A DNA stretch of 64,000 nucleotides from Pseudacidovorax sp. (GCF_017991995.1 NZ_JAGOPN010000006.1:124001-188000); one strand, 5' to 3'; shown: positions 1-10,900, numbered from the stretch's first letter. Numbers and translations: made by a program. The notes: generated by a model not told the origin, from the sequence alone.

Positions 1-1
1 G

Positions 2-142
2 TTGCGTTACTGGGAGGAGATGGATGTGTCCGAGACAGCCGCCGCCATGGGCTGCTCAGAAGGCAGCGTGAAGACGCACTGCTCCCGGGCCATCCAGGCA
101 CTCAGCCGCGCCCTCAAGGCGAAGGGGTTTCTGCCGCCATGA
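2..142 (+). CDS. ECF-type sigma-70 factor, C-terminal fragment (5' end outside window)
   Basis: Only the last 46 codons are present; the frame is open to the left edge and stops at 142. The residues fit sigma region 4.2: an E-E-M-D-V-S-E-T-A run, then a G-C-S-E-G-S-V-K-T-H recognition helix followed by a basic tail, as in ECF sigma factors that bind the -35 element. The stop overlaps the ATG of the next gene (ATGA), so the two are translationally coupled. In related bacteria an ECF factor often precedes DUF3619/DUF3106 genes, which suggests that the downstream membrane-associated proteins belong to its circuit. The subfamily cannot be assigned from this fragment. Confidence 0.8.
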   Translation: MRYWEEMDVSETAAAMGCSEGSVKTHCSRAIQALSRALKAKGFLPP

Positions 143-561
143 CTTCGACACGCATGACCTCCTCCTCCAATCCGGAAGACCTGTTCGGCCGCGCCATCGC
201 CGCTCGACTGAGCGCCGGTGCAGACGACCTGCCGCGCGACATCAGCGAGCGCCTCCGAGCGTCCCGCACACGGGCGCTTTCCCAGCGAAAGCGCGAGATG
301 GCCCACACCGTCGTGGTCGAAGCCGGCGGCAGCGCCATCCTCGGCCTTCAGGGCTGGTGGCAGCGCGCGCTGGCCGTGGCGCCCCTGCTGCTGCTGACGA
401 TTGGCCTGCTCACCATTGGCCTGACCCAGGAAGAGCGCCGTACCGCCGAACTGGCCGAGGTCGATGCAGCCTTGCTGACCGACGACCTCCCGCCCGCCGC
501 CTACACCGACCCCGGTTTTGCCCAGTTCCTGAAGGCGAACGCCGCCGCTGCGCACCAGTGA
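139..561 (+). CDS. DUF3619 family protein, possible membrane-anchored partner of the ECF sigma factor
   Basis: A 140-residue protein with a polar N-terminal half (about 1-70), one hydrophobic segment of roughly 18 residues rich in L, I and G at about 78-97, and an acidic Ala/Pro-rich tail. This layout and the position directly behind an ECF sigma gene fit DUF3619. Family function is not established; a cytoplasmic domain plus single membrane helix downstream of a sigma gene would suit an anti-sigma factor, which is inference. The start overlaps the sigma stop, and its own stop overlaps a possible ATG of the DUF3106 gene. Confidence 0.75.
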   Translation: MTSTRMTSSSNPEDLFGRAIAARLSAGADDLPRDISERLRASRTRALSQRKREMAHTVVVEAGGSAILGLQGWWQRALAVAPLLLLTIGLLTIGLTQEERRTAELAEVDAALLTDDLPPAAYTDPGFAQFLKANAAAAHQ

Positions 562-572
562 TGGAGGTCGAT

Positions 573-1319
573 ATGACCCGGCCTTCGCACGTGAATCTTT
601 CGCTTGGCGACCATGCCAAAGGCCGTCAAATGTTGCCGACACACAACATTTTTGCGCTGATCCTGGCCGTCATGACGATCGGGGCGGGTTCGATTCCAGT
701 GCATGCCGGCGAAAGTGGTCCAGCCGCAGGGTCGGTCAAGTCGGCAGCGCAGACGCGCAGTGGACCGCGGTGGACAACGCTCACCAAGGCCCAGCAGCAG
801 GCGCTTGCGCCCCTGGCACCCCACTGGAACACCCTGAGCGATGCCCAACGCCGCAAATGGATCGCGCTGTCCCGCAACTTCGACCAGATCGGGACAGCAG
901 AGCAGGCCAAGTTGCATGAACGCATGACGGACTGGGCTGCGCTGAGTCCGCGCCAGCGCGCGCTGGCGCGGCTCAATTTCGCCGAAGTGCGCAATCTCGC
1001 GCCGGCCGATCAGCTCAAGGCCAAATGGGAGGCCTATCAGGCTCTGAGCGAAGCGGAGCGGCGCAAACTGGCGGAAAGTGCGGGTGGACGCAGCATCGGT
1101 GCCGCTCCTGCAGCGCGGCCGGTGCCGGCAGACAAACTGGTTCCCGTACCTGCCACCGCCTTCCAGCAGCCGCATGGCGGCCCGCGGATCCAGATCACGC
1201 CCTCGCCCGGGCCGGAGGCTGCCAATGCCGCGCCGATCGGCGACGCCACAGGGCAGGACGCGGGCAGCATCCTGATGACAGGACGGCCGTCGGCCGAGCC
1301 GACGGCCACGGCACCTTAG
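573..1319 (+). CDS. DUF3106 domain secreted protein
   Basis: ATG 573 is chosen because GGAGG at 563-567 lies 5 bases upstream. ATG 561, overlapping the previous stop, is in frame but has no ribosome-binding site of its own. The predicted 248-residue protein has a hydrophobic stretch near residues 27-42 ending in an A-type cleavage site (VHA), so export is likely. The middle carries the DUF3106 pattern of repeated L-S-x-x-Q-R-x-x-W motifs (L-S-D-A-Q-R-R-K-W, L-S-P-R-Q-R-A-L-A), and the C-terminal third is Pro/Ala rich and probably disordered. In related genomes this family sits with the same sigma and RDD genes. Molecular function is unknown. Confidence 0.7.
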   Translation: MTRPSHVNLSLGDHAKGRQMLPTHNIFALILAVMTIGAGSIPVHAGESGPAAGSVKSAAQTRSGPRWTTLTKAQQQALAPLAPHWNTLSDAQRRKWIALSRNFDQIGTAEQAKLHERMTDWAALSPRQRALARLNFAEVRNLAPADQLKAKWEAYQALSEAERRKLAESAGGRSIGAAPAARPVPADKLVPVPATAFQQPHGGPRIQITPSPGPEAANAAPIGDATGQDAGSILMTGRPSAEPTATAP

Positions 1320-1341
1320 CCGGCGTGCCCGACAATAGGGC

Positions 1342-1896
1342 ATGCCTTCGTTGCGCACCCCGGCTTCCTCCATTTCTCCAGCCCGCCAAGACGTACCGAC
1401 GCCAGTGGCTCCCCCCGGCATCTGGCGCCGGATGGCCTGTTGGCTCTACGAGGGACTTCTGCTTTTTGCCGTCGTGTTCGTGGCTGGTTGGCTCTTCAGC
1501 ACGCTGGGGCAGATGCGTGACGCCATGGATGCACGCCGCCCCCTGCTCCAGGCTTTTCTCTTCGTGGTGTTCGGAATCTACTTCACGGTGTTCTGGTCCC
1601 GCGGCCAGACACTCGCGATGAAGACCTGGAGACTGCGCCTGGTGGATCGAAACGGCCGCCCTCTGACCCAGGGTCGCGCGCTGGTCCGCTACCTTCTCGG
1701 CTGGCTCTGGTTCCTGCCGCCGTTGGCGGCCATCCATGCCCTCCCGTTCAAGGTGAGCGGCGGCGAAGTGCTCGTTCTGATGACAGGCTGGGTCGCCATC
1801 TGGGCCCTGCTGGCACGTTTTCACCCTCAACAACAGTTCTGGCACGACGCATGGGCAGGCACCCGCATCGTCGATGCCTCGCCGATTCCCCGATGA
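1342..1896 (+). CDS. RDD family integral membrane protein
   Basis: A 184-residue protein with a Pro-rich cytoplasmic N-terminus, then three to four hydrophobic helices. The first (from about residue 34) is preceded by W-R-R-M-A-C-W. The RDD signature is degenerate here, but the typical W-S-R-G-Q-T-L-A-M-K-T-W-R-L loop and the following L-V-D-R-N-G-R-P-L-T segment are intact. RDD proteins are membrane proteins of mostly unknown role, sometimes linked to ion transport. The stop overlaps the DgkA start (ATGA), so the pair is likely co-translated. Confidence 0.85.
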   Translation: MPSLRTPASSISPARQDVPTPVAPPGIWRRMACWLYEGLLLFAVVFVAGWLFSTLGQMRDAMDARRPLLQAFLFVVFGIYFTVFWSRGQTLAMKTWRLRLVDRNGRPLTQGRALVRYLLGWLWFLPPLAAIHALPFKVSGGEVLVLMTGWVAIWALLARFHPQQQFWHDAWAGTRIVDASPIPR

Positions 1897-2294
1897 GCAC
1901 TCCTGAACCCACCCTGCATGTCAATCGCCAGAAAGCGCGCAAGGGTCTAGACCGTCTTTGGCATGCCACCCTCTACTCCCTCAATGGGCTGAAGGCAGGC
2001 TGGGGTGAGCCCGCCTTCAGGATGGAGGCTTGCCTTGCGATCGTCCTCCTGCCGCTGGCCTTCATCGTCGGGCAGAGCTGGATCGAGACGGCGCTTCTGG
2101 TCGCCGGCGTTCTTCTGGTGATGATCGTGGAACTGCTCAACACCGCGGTCGAGGCCGCCATCGACCGCATCGGGCCCGAGTGGCACGACCTGTCCAAGCG
2201 TGCCAAGGACATGGGCAGCGCTGCCGTCTTCCTCACCAGCCTTCTGGCCGGGGGCATCTGGCTCGCTGCGCTCTGGCAACGCTTCATCGCTTGA
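1893..2294 (+). CDS. dgkA: Diacylglycerol kinase (undecaprenol/diacylglycerol kinase type)
   Basis: A 133-residue inner-membrane enzyme that phosphorylates diacylglycerol with ATP and returns it to phospholipid synthesis. The family pattern is clear: an amphipathic N-terminus ending in N-G-L-K-A-G-W, conserved E45 before the first membrane helix, the E80-L-L-N-T-A-V-E87 active-site motif at the end of helix 2, and K-R-A-K-D-M-G-S-A-A-V at 102-112 leading into the third helix. Length is close to the usual 120-135. ATG 1893 overlaps the preceding stop by four bases, which fixes the start better than the longer open frame reaching back to 1851. Confidence 0.93.
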   Translation: MSTPEPTLHVNRQKARKGLDRLWHATLYSLNGLKAGWGEPAFRMEACLAIVLLPLAFIVGQSWIETALLVAGVLLVMIVELLNTAVEAAIDRIGPEWHDLSKRAKDMGSAAVFLTSLLAGGIWLAALWQRFIA

Positions 2295-2310
2295 GTGGGA
2301 AGGCGCGCGC

Positions 2311-2907
2311 ATGAATCACCCTTCCTCCTTTTCCGTCTGCGTGTACTGCGGCTCCCGGCCTGGCACGCGACCCGAGTACATGGAATCGGCCGAGGCCACG
2401 GGCCGCTGGATCGGCACAAACGGTGGCCAACTGGTCTACGGCGGCGGCCGCACCGGCCTGATGGGCGCCGTCGCCGAGGCCACGCGACTTGCGGGCGGCC
2501 GTGTGGTCGGCATCATTCCCAAGGCGCTTGTCGACAAGGAACTGGCCAACACCTTGTGCGACGAACTGCACGTGGTCGACACCATGCACGAGCGCAAGGC
2601 CATGATGGCCGCGCGGGCGCACGCCTTCCTTGCGCTGCCGGGCGGCATCGGCACCTTCGAGGAACTCTTCGAGATGTGGACGTGGCGCCAATTGGGCTAC
2701 CACGACAAGCCCATCGGCCTGCTCAACGTCGCAGGCTACTACGACGGACTGCTCGCTTTCGTGGACCAGAGCATCCGTGCAGGGCTGATGAACGACTGGC
2801 AGATGGGCTTGATCGAATCTGGCAGCGTACTGGATGTCCTTCTGGAGAAGCTGCGGCAGCAAGCTCCTCGAGATCGCAGCGCGCCGCTCCTCACCCAGAA
2901 CATCTGA
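2311..2907 (+). CDS. LOG family (TIGR00730) nucleotide-5'-monophosphate phosphoribohydrolase
   Basis: A 198-residue Rossmann-like protein with the two LOG signatures: G-G-G-R-T-G-L-M-G at 44-52 and P-G-G-I-G-T-F-E-E at 110-118. These line the phosphate- and ribose-binding catalytic pocket. Family members release the free base from nucleoside monophosphates, including cytokinin ribotides; the bacterial substrate is often uncertain. ATG 2311 follows the DgkA stop by 16 bases and starts directly before the conserved V-C-V-Y-C-G-S-R strand, so the longer frame from 2200 is rejected. Probably the last gene of the run starting at the ECF factor. Confidence 0.9.
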   Translation: MNHPSSFSVCVYCGSRPGTRPEYMESAEATGRWIGTNGGQLVYGGGRTGLMGAVAEATRLAGGRVVGIIPKALVDKELANTLCDELHVVDTMHERKAMMAARAHAFLALPGGIGTFEELFEMWTWRQLGYHDKPIGLLNVAGYYDGLLAFVDQSIRAGLMNDWQMGLIESGSVLDVLLEKLRQQAPRDRSAPLLTQNI

Positions 2908-2970
2908 GGGGCGCGGCTGGGCCTTCGCGCAGGCCTATGGCGGACGGCCCCGCGCTGGAGCCGCGCGCCC

Positions 2971-3438
<468 letters not shown>

Positions 3439-3493
3439 TCATTCGCACCATCGCCCAGCGCACAGGGCGGTCGGCTGCTACGCTCGCCGATCC

Positions 3494-4441
3494 ATGCCTT
3501 CGACTTCCCCGCCTGCGCTTCACGGGATCGCCGCCGCGTACCGGCGCGCCAGCCACAACGCCACGCTGCTGCTCGTATTCACCACCCTGATGTGGGGATG
3601 CAATGCCGTCGCTGCGAGGCTCGCCGTCGGAAACATCTCGCCCATGATGCTGACCACGGCGCGGTGGACGATCTGCTGTGTGGCGCTGTGGTTCACCGCC
3701 CGGCACGAGATCGCCCGGCATTGGCGCACCGTGGCGCGATCCTGGCGCCTGATCGCCATCATGGGCACGGCAGGCTTCACTGCCTTCAATGCCCTCTTCT
3801 ACGCGGCGGCACACCACACCTCGGCCATCAACATCGCCATCATCCAGGGGACGATCCCGGTGCTGGTGCTTCTGGGCAGCTTCGTGTTCGCGGGCCGGCG
3901 CTTCCGGCCCATGCAGGCGCTGGGGGTGGCCGTGACCCTGGCGGGCTGCGTCGTCGTGGCTTCGCGCGGCCAGCTTCACGTGCTCGCCACGCTCGACTTC
4001 AACGTCGGCGACCTCTGGATGCTGCTGGCCAGCCTCTTCTACGCCGGGTACATGCTCGGGCTGACCCGGCGGCCACCCGTGCCGCCGATCGTCTTCTTCG
4101 CCGCCGCCGCGGGCGTCGCGGCGCTGACCTCCCTGCCCCTGCTGGCTTTCGAGGTAGCCACGGACCGCTTCTTCATGCCCACGGCGACCGGCTGGGCGCT
4201 GATGCTCTTCGTGGGCCTGCTGCCCTCCTTCGTGTCGCAGATCACCTTCATCCAGGCCGTCTCGCTGATCGGGCCGGAGCGCGCCGGAGTCTTCGTCAAC
4301 CTGACGCCGATCTTCGGCCCTCTGCTGGCCGTGCTGGTGCTGGACGAGCCGCTGCGCCCCTTCCACCTCGTCGCACTGGCCCTCGTGCTGGGCGGTATCT
4401 GGATTGCGGAGCGGCGCCGACGTCCCGCCGTCATGGAGTGA
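3494..4441 (+). CDS. DMT superfamily (EamA) transporter
   Basis: A 315-residue protein with about ten hydrophobic helices forming two EamA repeats. The first opens with L-M-W-G-C-N-A-V-A-A-R (about 37-47) and the second near G-D-L-W-M-L-L-A-S. The characteristic helix end is A-G-V-F-V-N-L-T-P-I-F-G-P-L. EamA proteins export metabolites or amino acids; the substrate is not evident. The open frame extends back to 3386, but that part is arginine- and histidine-rich and unlike a membrane protein N-terminus, so ATG 3494 is preferred. It is followed after 7 bases by the FemAB-like gene. Confidence 0.85.
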   Translation: MPSTSPPALHGIAAAYRRASHNATLLLVFTTLMWGCNAVAARLAVGNISPMMLTTARWTICCVALWFTARHEIARHWRTVARSWRLIAIMGTAGFTAFNALFYAAAHHTSAINIAIIQGTIPVLVLLGSFVFAGRRFRPMQALGVAVTLAGCVVVASRGQLHVLATLDFNVGDLWMLLASLFYAGYMLGLTRRPPVPPIVFFAAAAGVAALTSLPLLAFEVATDRFFMPTATGWALMLFVGLLPSFVSQITFIQAVSLIGPERAGVFVNLTPIFGPLLAVLVLDEPLRPFHLVALALVLGGIWIAERRRRPAVME

Positions 4442-4448
4442 AGTAACC

Positions 4449-5633
4449 ATGGCTGGAGCGTCCCTCGAATTCAGGATCGTCGACGATCCGCTGCTGATCG
4501 ATGCCTCGTCGTGGAACACCCTGCTTGCCCGACAGGCTGCGCCGGGTCCCTTCATGCGCCACGAGTATCTTGCGGCGCTCCACACGAGCGGAAGCGCAAC
4601 GGCGCAGACAGGCTGGGCCCCCGCCTTCGCCACCTTGTGGCGGGCCGATGAGCTGGTCGCCGCCTGCCCGCTCTACCTGAAGTCCCACTCCTACGGCGAA
4701 TACGTGTTCGATTGGGCCTGGGCCAATGCCTACGAGCAGCATGGGATGCGCTATTACCCCAAGGCGCTGGTGGCGGTCCCGTTCACGCCGGTGCCGGGTG
4801 CCCGTCTGCTGGCGGTCGACCCGCCCACACGACAGGCACTCATCCGATCGCTGGTGGCCTGGGCCGCGGACAACGAACTGTCGTCCCTGCACCTGCTGTT
4901 CGGCGACGACGAGGACATCGCGGCCTGCGAGGCGGCTGGCCTCATGCTGCGGCACACAGTGCAGTTCCACTGGGAGAACCAGCATCCGGCGGCGAAGGGT
5001 CAAGCGGGTCCATACCAGGACTTCGACGACTTCCTCGCGGCCCTCAACCAGGAGAAGCGCAAGAAGATCCGCCAGGAGCGCCGCAAAGTCGCCGAAAGCG
5101 GCGTTCGCTTCCGGTGGGCTCGTGGCACAGACATCCGGGACGCGGACTGGGACTTCTTCTATCGCTGCTACGCGCGAACCTACCGTGAGCATGGAAACCC
5201 GCCCTATCTGACCCGGGACTTCTTTCACCGAATGGCGACCAGCCTGCCCGACGCCTGGCTCATCTTCGTGGCCGAGCGCGAGGGCCGGGCCATGGCCTGC
5301 AGCCTGATCGGCCTGGGTGCCGATGCCGATGGGCGGGGCGTTGCCTATGGGCGGTACTGGGGTGCTTTGGAGCGGGTCGACTGCCTGCACTTCGAGGCCT
5401 GCTATTACCAGCCCATCGAATGGTGCATCGCGCACCAGATTCACCGCTTCGAGGGCGGCGCACAGGGCGAGCACAAGATGGCCCGCGCGCTCATGCCCGT
5501 CAAGACCAGCAGCGCCCACTGGCTCGCCCACCCCGCCTTCGCGGATGCAGTGGAGCGCTTTCTGGAGCGCGAAGGCGAAGGCGTGTCGGCCTATCTGTCG
5601 GAACTCGGCGAACGAAGCCCGTTCCGCGCCTAG
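4449..5633 (+). CDS. FemAB-like GNAT acyltransferase (DUF482/PF04339 family)
   Basis: A 394-residue protein matching the DUF482 pattern: P-L-Y-L-K-S-H-S-Y-G-E-Y-V-F-D near residue 75, then Y-Y-P-K-A-L-V-A-V-P-F-T-P. A basic L-N-Q-E-K-R-K-K-I-R-Q-E-R segment follows in the middle, and F-E-G-G-A-Q-G-E-H-K lies near the C-terminus. The fold is related to FemABX peptidyltransferases and GNAT enzymes. The family name mentions peptidoglycan biosynthesis, but the substrate is unproven. ATG 4449 lies 7 bases after the transporter stop, suggesting co-transcription; the transporter may supply or remove its substrate, which is inference. Confidence 0.85.
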   Translation: MAGASLEFRIVDDPLLIDASSWNTLLARQAAPGPFMRHEYLAALHTSGSATAQTGWAPAFATLWRADELVAACPLYLKSHSYGEYVFDWAWANAYEQHGMRYYPKALVAVPFTPVPGARLLAVDPPTRQALIRSLVAWAADNELSSLHLLFGDDEDIAACEAAGLMLRHTVQFHWENQHPAAKGQAGPYQDFDDFLAALNQEKRKKIRQERRKVAESGVRFRWARGTDIRDADWDFFYRCYARTYREHGNPPYLTRDFFHRMATSLPDAWLIFVAEREGRAMACSLIGLGADADGRGVAYGRYWGALERVDCLHFEACYYQPIEWCIAHQIHRFEGGAQGEHKMARALMPVKTSSAHWLAHPAFADAVERFLEREGEGVSAYLSELGERSPFRA

Positions 5634-5716
5634 CCGCTCTCTTCGGGTGCCGGCAGCAGGACGGATCCCTGCGCCAGATCACGCGCGTCCTACCTGCCAC
5701 CCGCTAAGCTTGATCG

Positions 5717-6349
5717 ATGACCGACGCAGCCGCTCCCGTCACCCCTGCAGCCTCGCGGACCCGCCACGCGTTGTGGGAGGACGCGCTGGCCATCGCCAGC
5801 GGAACCCTGCTCATTTCCATGGGCGTGGCGCTGTTCACCACGGCCGGACTGCTGACGGGCGGCACGGCAGGCATTGCCTTCCTGCTCCACTACGGCACAG
5901 GCGCCAGCTTCGGCACGCTCTTCTTCCTTCTCAACCTGCCCTTCTACTGGCTGGCCTGGCGCAAGCTGGGCGCGGCCTTCACCGTCAAGACCTTCCTGGC
6001 CGTCGCCTCGCTGTCCTTGCTGACGCTGTGGCAGCCGGGGTTGCTGCATTTCGACCGCCTGCAGCCGCTCTACGCCGCCCTGGCAGGCGGGCTGGTGACG
6101 GGCACCGGCTTCCTGATTTTGTTCCGCCACCGCTGCAGCTTGGGGGGCATCGGCATCCTTGCGGTCTGGCTGCAGGAGAAGAAGGGCTGGCGCGCCGGGC
6201 AGGTGCAGATGGGCTTCGACTGCCTCATCGTCGCCACCGCGTTCGCGTTGGTGGAGCCGCAGCGGGTGATGCTGTCCATCGCAGGGGCCATCGCGCTCAA
6301 CGCCGTGCTGGCCATCAACCACAAGCCGGGGCGCTACCTGGGCTTCTGA
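5717..6349 (+). CDS. YitT family (DUF161) membrane protein
   Basis: A 210-residue protein with five to six hydrophobic segments. The motifs match YitT/DUF161: G-L-L-T-G-G-T-A-G-I-A-F-L near 43-55, then a helix with F-F-L-L-N-L-P-F-Y, and later R-H-R-C-S-L-G-G-I-G-I-L. The soluble C-terminal half-domain sometimes present in longer members is missing, so this is the short form. Function is unknown; most are annotated as uncharacterised transporters. It stands alone, 83 bases after the FemAB-like gene, and is convergent with ppa across a terminator. Confidence 0.85.
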   Translation: MTDAAAPVTPAASRTRHALWEDALAIASGTLLISMGVALFTTAGLLTGGTAGIAFLLHYGTGASFGTLFFLLNLPFYWLAWRKLGAAFTVKTFLAVASLSLLTLWQPGLLHFDRLQPLYAALAGGLVTGTGFLILFRHRCSLGGIGILAVWLQEKKGWRAGQVQMGFDCLIVATAFALVEPQRVMLSIAGAIALNAVLAINHKPGRYLGF

Positions 6350-6387
6350 CAGGCCTGCCCTGCCAGGGCGCGTGCCGAACGCAGACG

Positions 6388-6409
6388 AAAAAGCCCGCCG
6401 AAGCGGGCT
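6388..6409 (-). terminator. Rho-independent terminator of ppa
   Basis: A 7-bp perfect stem (6392-6398 with 6403-6409, loop CGAA) followed on the minus strand by a U run from the A tract at 6388-6392. It lies 26 bases beyond the ppa stop. Confidence 0.85.
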
Positions 6410-6434
6410 CATGATCGCAATCCGCGGCGGCGGA

Positions 6435-6962
6435 TTACTTCTTGTACGCGGCGATGCCGTCGGTGATTTCCTTGTGGGCGGCCTCGACGCCGTCCCAGCC
6501 CAGCACCTTGACCCACTTGCCGGCTTCGAGGTCCTTGTAGTGCTCGAAGAAATGGCTGATGGCCTTGAGGCGCATCGGGTTCACGTCCTGAACCGTCTTC
6601 CAGTGGCTGTAGATCGGCAGGATCTTGTCGGTGGGCACGGCCAGCACCTTGCCATCCACGCCTGCTTCGTCTTCCATCTTCAGGATTCCCAGCGCGCGGC
6701 ACTTGACCACCACGCCCGGCAGCAGCGGATAGGGCGTGACCACCAGCACATCCACCGGGTCGCCGTCGCCCGACAGGGTCTGCGGCACGTAGCCGTAGTT
6801 GGTGGGGTAGTACATCGCCGTGGTCATGAACCGGTCGACGAAGATCGCGCCGGTCTCCTTGTCCACCTCGTACTTGATCGGATCGGCGTTCATCGGGATC
6901 TCGATGACGACGTGGAACTCTTCAGGGGCCTTGGCGCCCGGGGGGATTTTGTCGAAGGACAT
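6435..6962 (-). CDS. ppa: Soluble inorganic pyrophosphatase
   Basis: A 175-residue cytoplasmic enzyme that hydrolyses pyrophosphate to two phosphates with Mg2+. The family-I signature D-G-D-P-V-D is at 66-71, preceded by Y-G-Y-V-P and followed by conserved acidic and basic ligands such as [12 protein letters not shown]. Length is typical of bacterial family-I enzymes. ATG 6962 is the family-consistent start; upstream codons are not conserved-looking. It is divergent from the membrane pyrophosphatase gene hppA with 234 bases between them, so both routes of pyrophosphate removal share one control region. Confidence 0.95.
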   Translation of the reverse strand: MSFDKIPPGAKAPEEFHVVIEIPMNADPIKYEVDKETGAIFVDRFMTTAMYYPTNYGYVPQTLSGDGDPVDVLVVTPYPLLPGVVVKCRALGILKMEDEAGVDGKVLAVPTDKILPIYSHWKTVQDVNPMRLKAISHFFEHYKDLEAGKWVKVLGWDGVEAAHKEITDGIAAYKK

Positions 6963-7039
6963 GCTTGTCTTTGGTTGGAGTGGCGTTCGCCCCGTGGGTC
7001 GGGACAAACCCCGAGTTTAGCCAGCGGGCCGACGCCAGC

Positions 7040-7068
7040 CTGACACCGGCTCGGTTTGCCTGTAAATT
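7040..7068 (+). promoter_or_regulatory. Candidate sigma-70 promoter for hppA
   Basis: CTGACA at 7040-7045 (5/6 to TTGACA), a 17-bp spacer, then TAAATT at 7063-7068 (4/6 to TATAAT). Transcription would start near 7075 and give a leader of about 120 bases before hppA. No riboswitch class was recognised in that leader. Confidence 0.45.
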
Positions 7069-7196
7069 CGTTGCGTTGGCCAATCAATGCAAGGCGGGTT
7101 CTGCCCGGGCATCGAGGAAGCAACGCGGCGGCAGTTGGGCCCGACGCGTTGCGGCAGGGTCCCGGCTGGCGTCTTCACAACCACATGGAGACGGCA

Positions 7197-9347
<2,151 letters not shown>

Positions 9348-9350
9348 CCG

Positions 9351-9941
9351 TCAGCGCTGCGCCACGGCACGCACCAGGCGCGTGGCCGGCTCCACCAGCG
9401 CGGTGAGGTCGGCCTCCCGCCCCTCCTCCACCGCGAGGAGCACGAGTTCGTGGATGCCGCCCACGACCGTCATGGCCATCTGCCGGTCAAGCGGCTGGCC
9501 CTGCGCATCGGGAACGGCCGCGCCGATGAAATCGGCGATGGCCAGATGTACCCGGCGCCGGACCGCGAGGCCTTCCAGGCCCAGGCCGAGGATCTCGACG
9601 AACAGCGTGCGCAGAAGAACCGGATCGGAGGCCAGGCACTCCAGATAGGCCCGCACCGCGCCGTCCACCTGGACCTGCCAGGGCCTCGACCGGTCGACCG
9701 ACTCGACCAGCACCTTCAACGCCACGCCGCTGGCCGCTTCATACAGCGCCAGCAGGCACTCGGTCTTGCCGGCGAAGTGCTCGTAGAAGGTACGGCGCGA
9801 CACCGCGGCCTCCCGCACGATGTCGGCGATGGAGGTCTGGGCGTAGCCACGCGCCGCCAGGGCGCGGGCCATGCCTTGCAGCAGGCGCTCGCGATGGCCG
9901 GTCTCTGTGAGGTTCTCTTCGGGTGGGGTGGAGGTGTTCAT
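9351..9941 (-). CDS. TetR family transcriptional regulator
   Basis: A 196-residue protein with an N-terminal helix-turn-helix (about 16-62). It shows the TetR pattern A-R-G-Y-A-Q-T-S-I-A-D-I-V, then V-S-R-R-T-F-Y-E-H-F, then K-T-E-C-L-L-A-L-Y. The C-terminal ligand domain is not assignable. ATG 9941 is chosen because residues before it in the longer frame (to 10061) are unlike the family. It is divergent from the di-iron-like gene, and two GGTAC-N6-GTACC palindromes lie in the 137-bp gap. It therefore probably represses that gene and itself. Confidence 0.9.
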   Translation of the reverse strand: MNTSTPPEENLTETGHRERLLQGMARALAARGYAQTSIADIVREAAVSRRTFYEHFAGKTECLLALYEAASGVALKVLVESVDRSRPWQVQVDGAVRAYLECLASDPVLLRTLFVEILGLGLEGLAVRRRVHLAIADFIGAAVPDAQGQPLDRQMAMTVVGGIHELVLLAVEEGREADLTALVEPATRLVRAVAQR

Positions 9942-10006
9942 GCAATGCGTAGGCCGAGGGAACGCGGCCGGCACGGATCGTACAAAGCCCTGATCGAAGC
10001 TTGGTC

Positions 10007-10022
10007 GGTACTTGAGCGTACC
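10007..10022. promoter_or_regulatory. Candidate TetR operator, site 1
   Basis: GGTAC, a 6-base spacer, GTACC: a perfect inverted repeat, extended by a flanking C/G to GTACCG on the right. It overlaps the -35-like TTGAGC at 10012-10017. Confidence 0.65.
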
Positions 10023-10043
10023 GACTCTTTGAAGGATGATCGC

Positions 10044-10059
10044 GGTACGCCACCGTACC
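10044..10059. promoter_or_regulatory. Candidate TetR operator, site 2
   Basis: The same GGTAC-N6-GTACC pattern as site 1, with a different spacer. The centre is 37 bp from site 1. It lies just before the downstream gene start and after a weak -10 (GATGAT, 10035-10040), well placed to block transcription. Confidence 0.65.
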
Positions 10060-10078
10060 AACCTTTGAAAGCGTTTTG

Positions 10079-10900
10079 ATGAGCCAGCTTGTGATTCGAA
10101 GACTGCTGATCGACCTGGACGCCCCGTTCGATCGCCAGTGGTGCGCGGGCAATGCCTTCCAGACGGCGTTCTTCAATGCGCTGTCCATGAGCTTTCCGTT
10201 CGGGGAGCAGTTCTTCATCGATGCCGTGCGGGGCGCTCTGCCGCTGCTGGCGCCCGATGCGCAACAGCGCTGCCAGGCCGAAGTGCGCGGCTTCATCGGC
10301 CAGGAAGCCACGCACAGGCGCATTCACGCCCTGTTCAACGGCCAACTCGAACGGCAGGGCCTCGAGGATTCCTGGACGCCACGCATGAAGCAACGGATGG
10401 CACTGCTCGAGGGCCAGGATCCGCGACACGCCCTGGCGATCACTGCCGCGACCGAGCATTTCACCGCCCTCTTCGCGGACTGGCTGCTGCGCCATCCCCG
10501 GACGCTGGAGGCGGTCGAGCCTCGTCTGCGCACGATGTGGATGTGGCATGCGGCCGAGGAGTCGGAGCACAAATGCACCGCCTTCGACCTCTATCGCGCC
10601 GTCGGAGGCGCGGAATCATGGCGGCGGCGCTGGATGCGGCGCGTCACCCTGCTCTTCCTGACCGACCTGCTTCGACAGACCGTGGCCAATCTGCGCCATG
10701 AAAAACAGCTGTGGAAGCGATCGACCTGGCGGCAGGCTTGGCAGACCCTGTTCAGTCGCGAAGGCCTGCTGACCAGCAATGTGCGCGCGTGGCGCGCCTA
10801 CTTTCGCCCGACGTTCCATCCCTCCGAACAGGAGGGCACGCTTGCGCAACAGTGGCTGGCCGACCACCGTGACAGCTACACCCCTGTCGGCGCAAACTGA
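10079..10900 (+). CDS. PF10118-type 'metal-dependent hydrolase' with di-iron ferritin-like ligand pattern
   Basis: A 273-residue helical protein of the family annotated as predicted metal-dependent hydrolase (COG3687/PF10118). Its acidic and histidine residues follow a carboxylate di-iron pattern: E43, then E76-A-T-H79, then E126, then E161-S-E-H164. The spacings of about 33-35 residues are those of a four-helix ferritin-like bundle. This suggests an oxidative di-iron enzyme rather than a hydrolase, which is my inference. ATG 10079 is used; a TTG at 10076 is adjacent. A divergent TetR gene with two operator-like palindromes implies induction by a small molecule. Confidence 0.8.
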   Translation: MSQLVIRRLLIDLDAPFDRQWCAGNAFQTAFFNALSMSFPFGEQFFIDAVRGALPLLAPDAQQRCQAEVRGFIGQEATHRRIHALFNGQLERQGLEDSWTPRMKQRMALLEGQDPRHALAITAATEHFTALFADWLLRHPRTLEAVEPRLRTMWMWHAAEESEHKCTAFDLYRAVGGAESWRRRWMRRVTLLFLTDLLRQTVANLRHEKQLWKRSTWRQAWQTLFSREGLLTSNVRAWRAYFRPTFHPSEQEGTLAQQWLADHRDSYTPVGAN

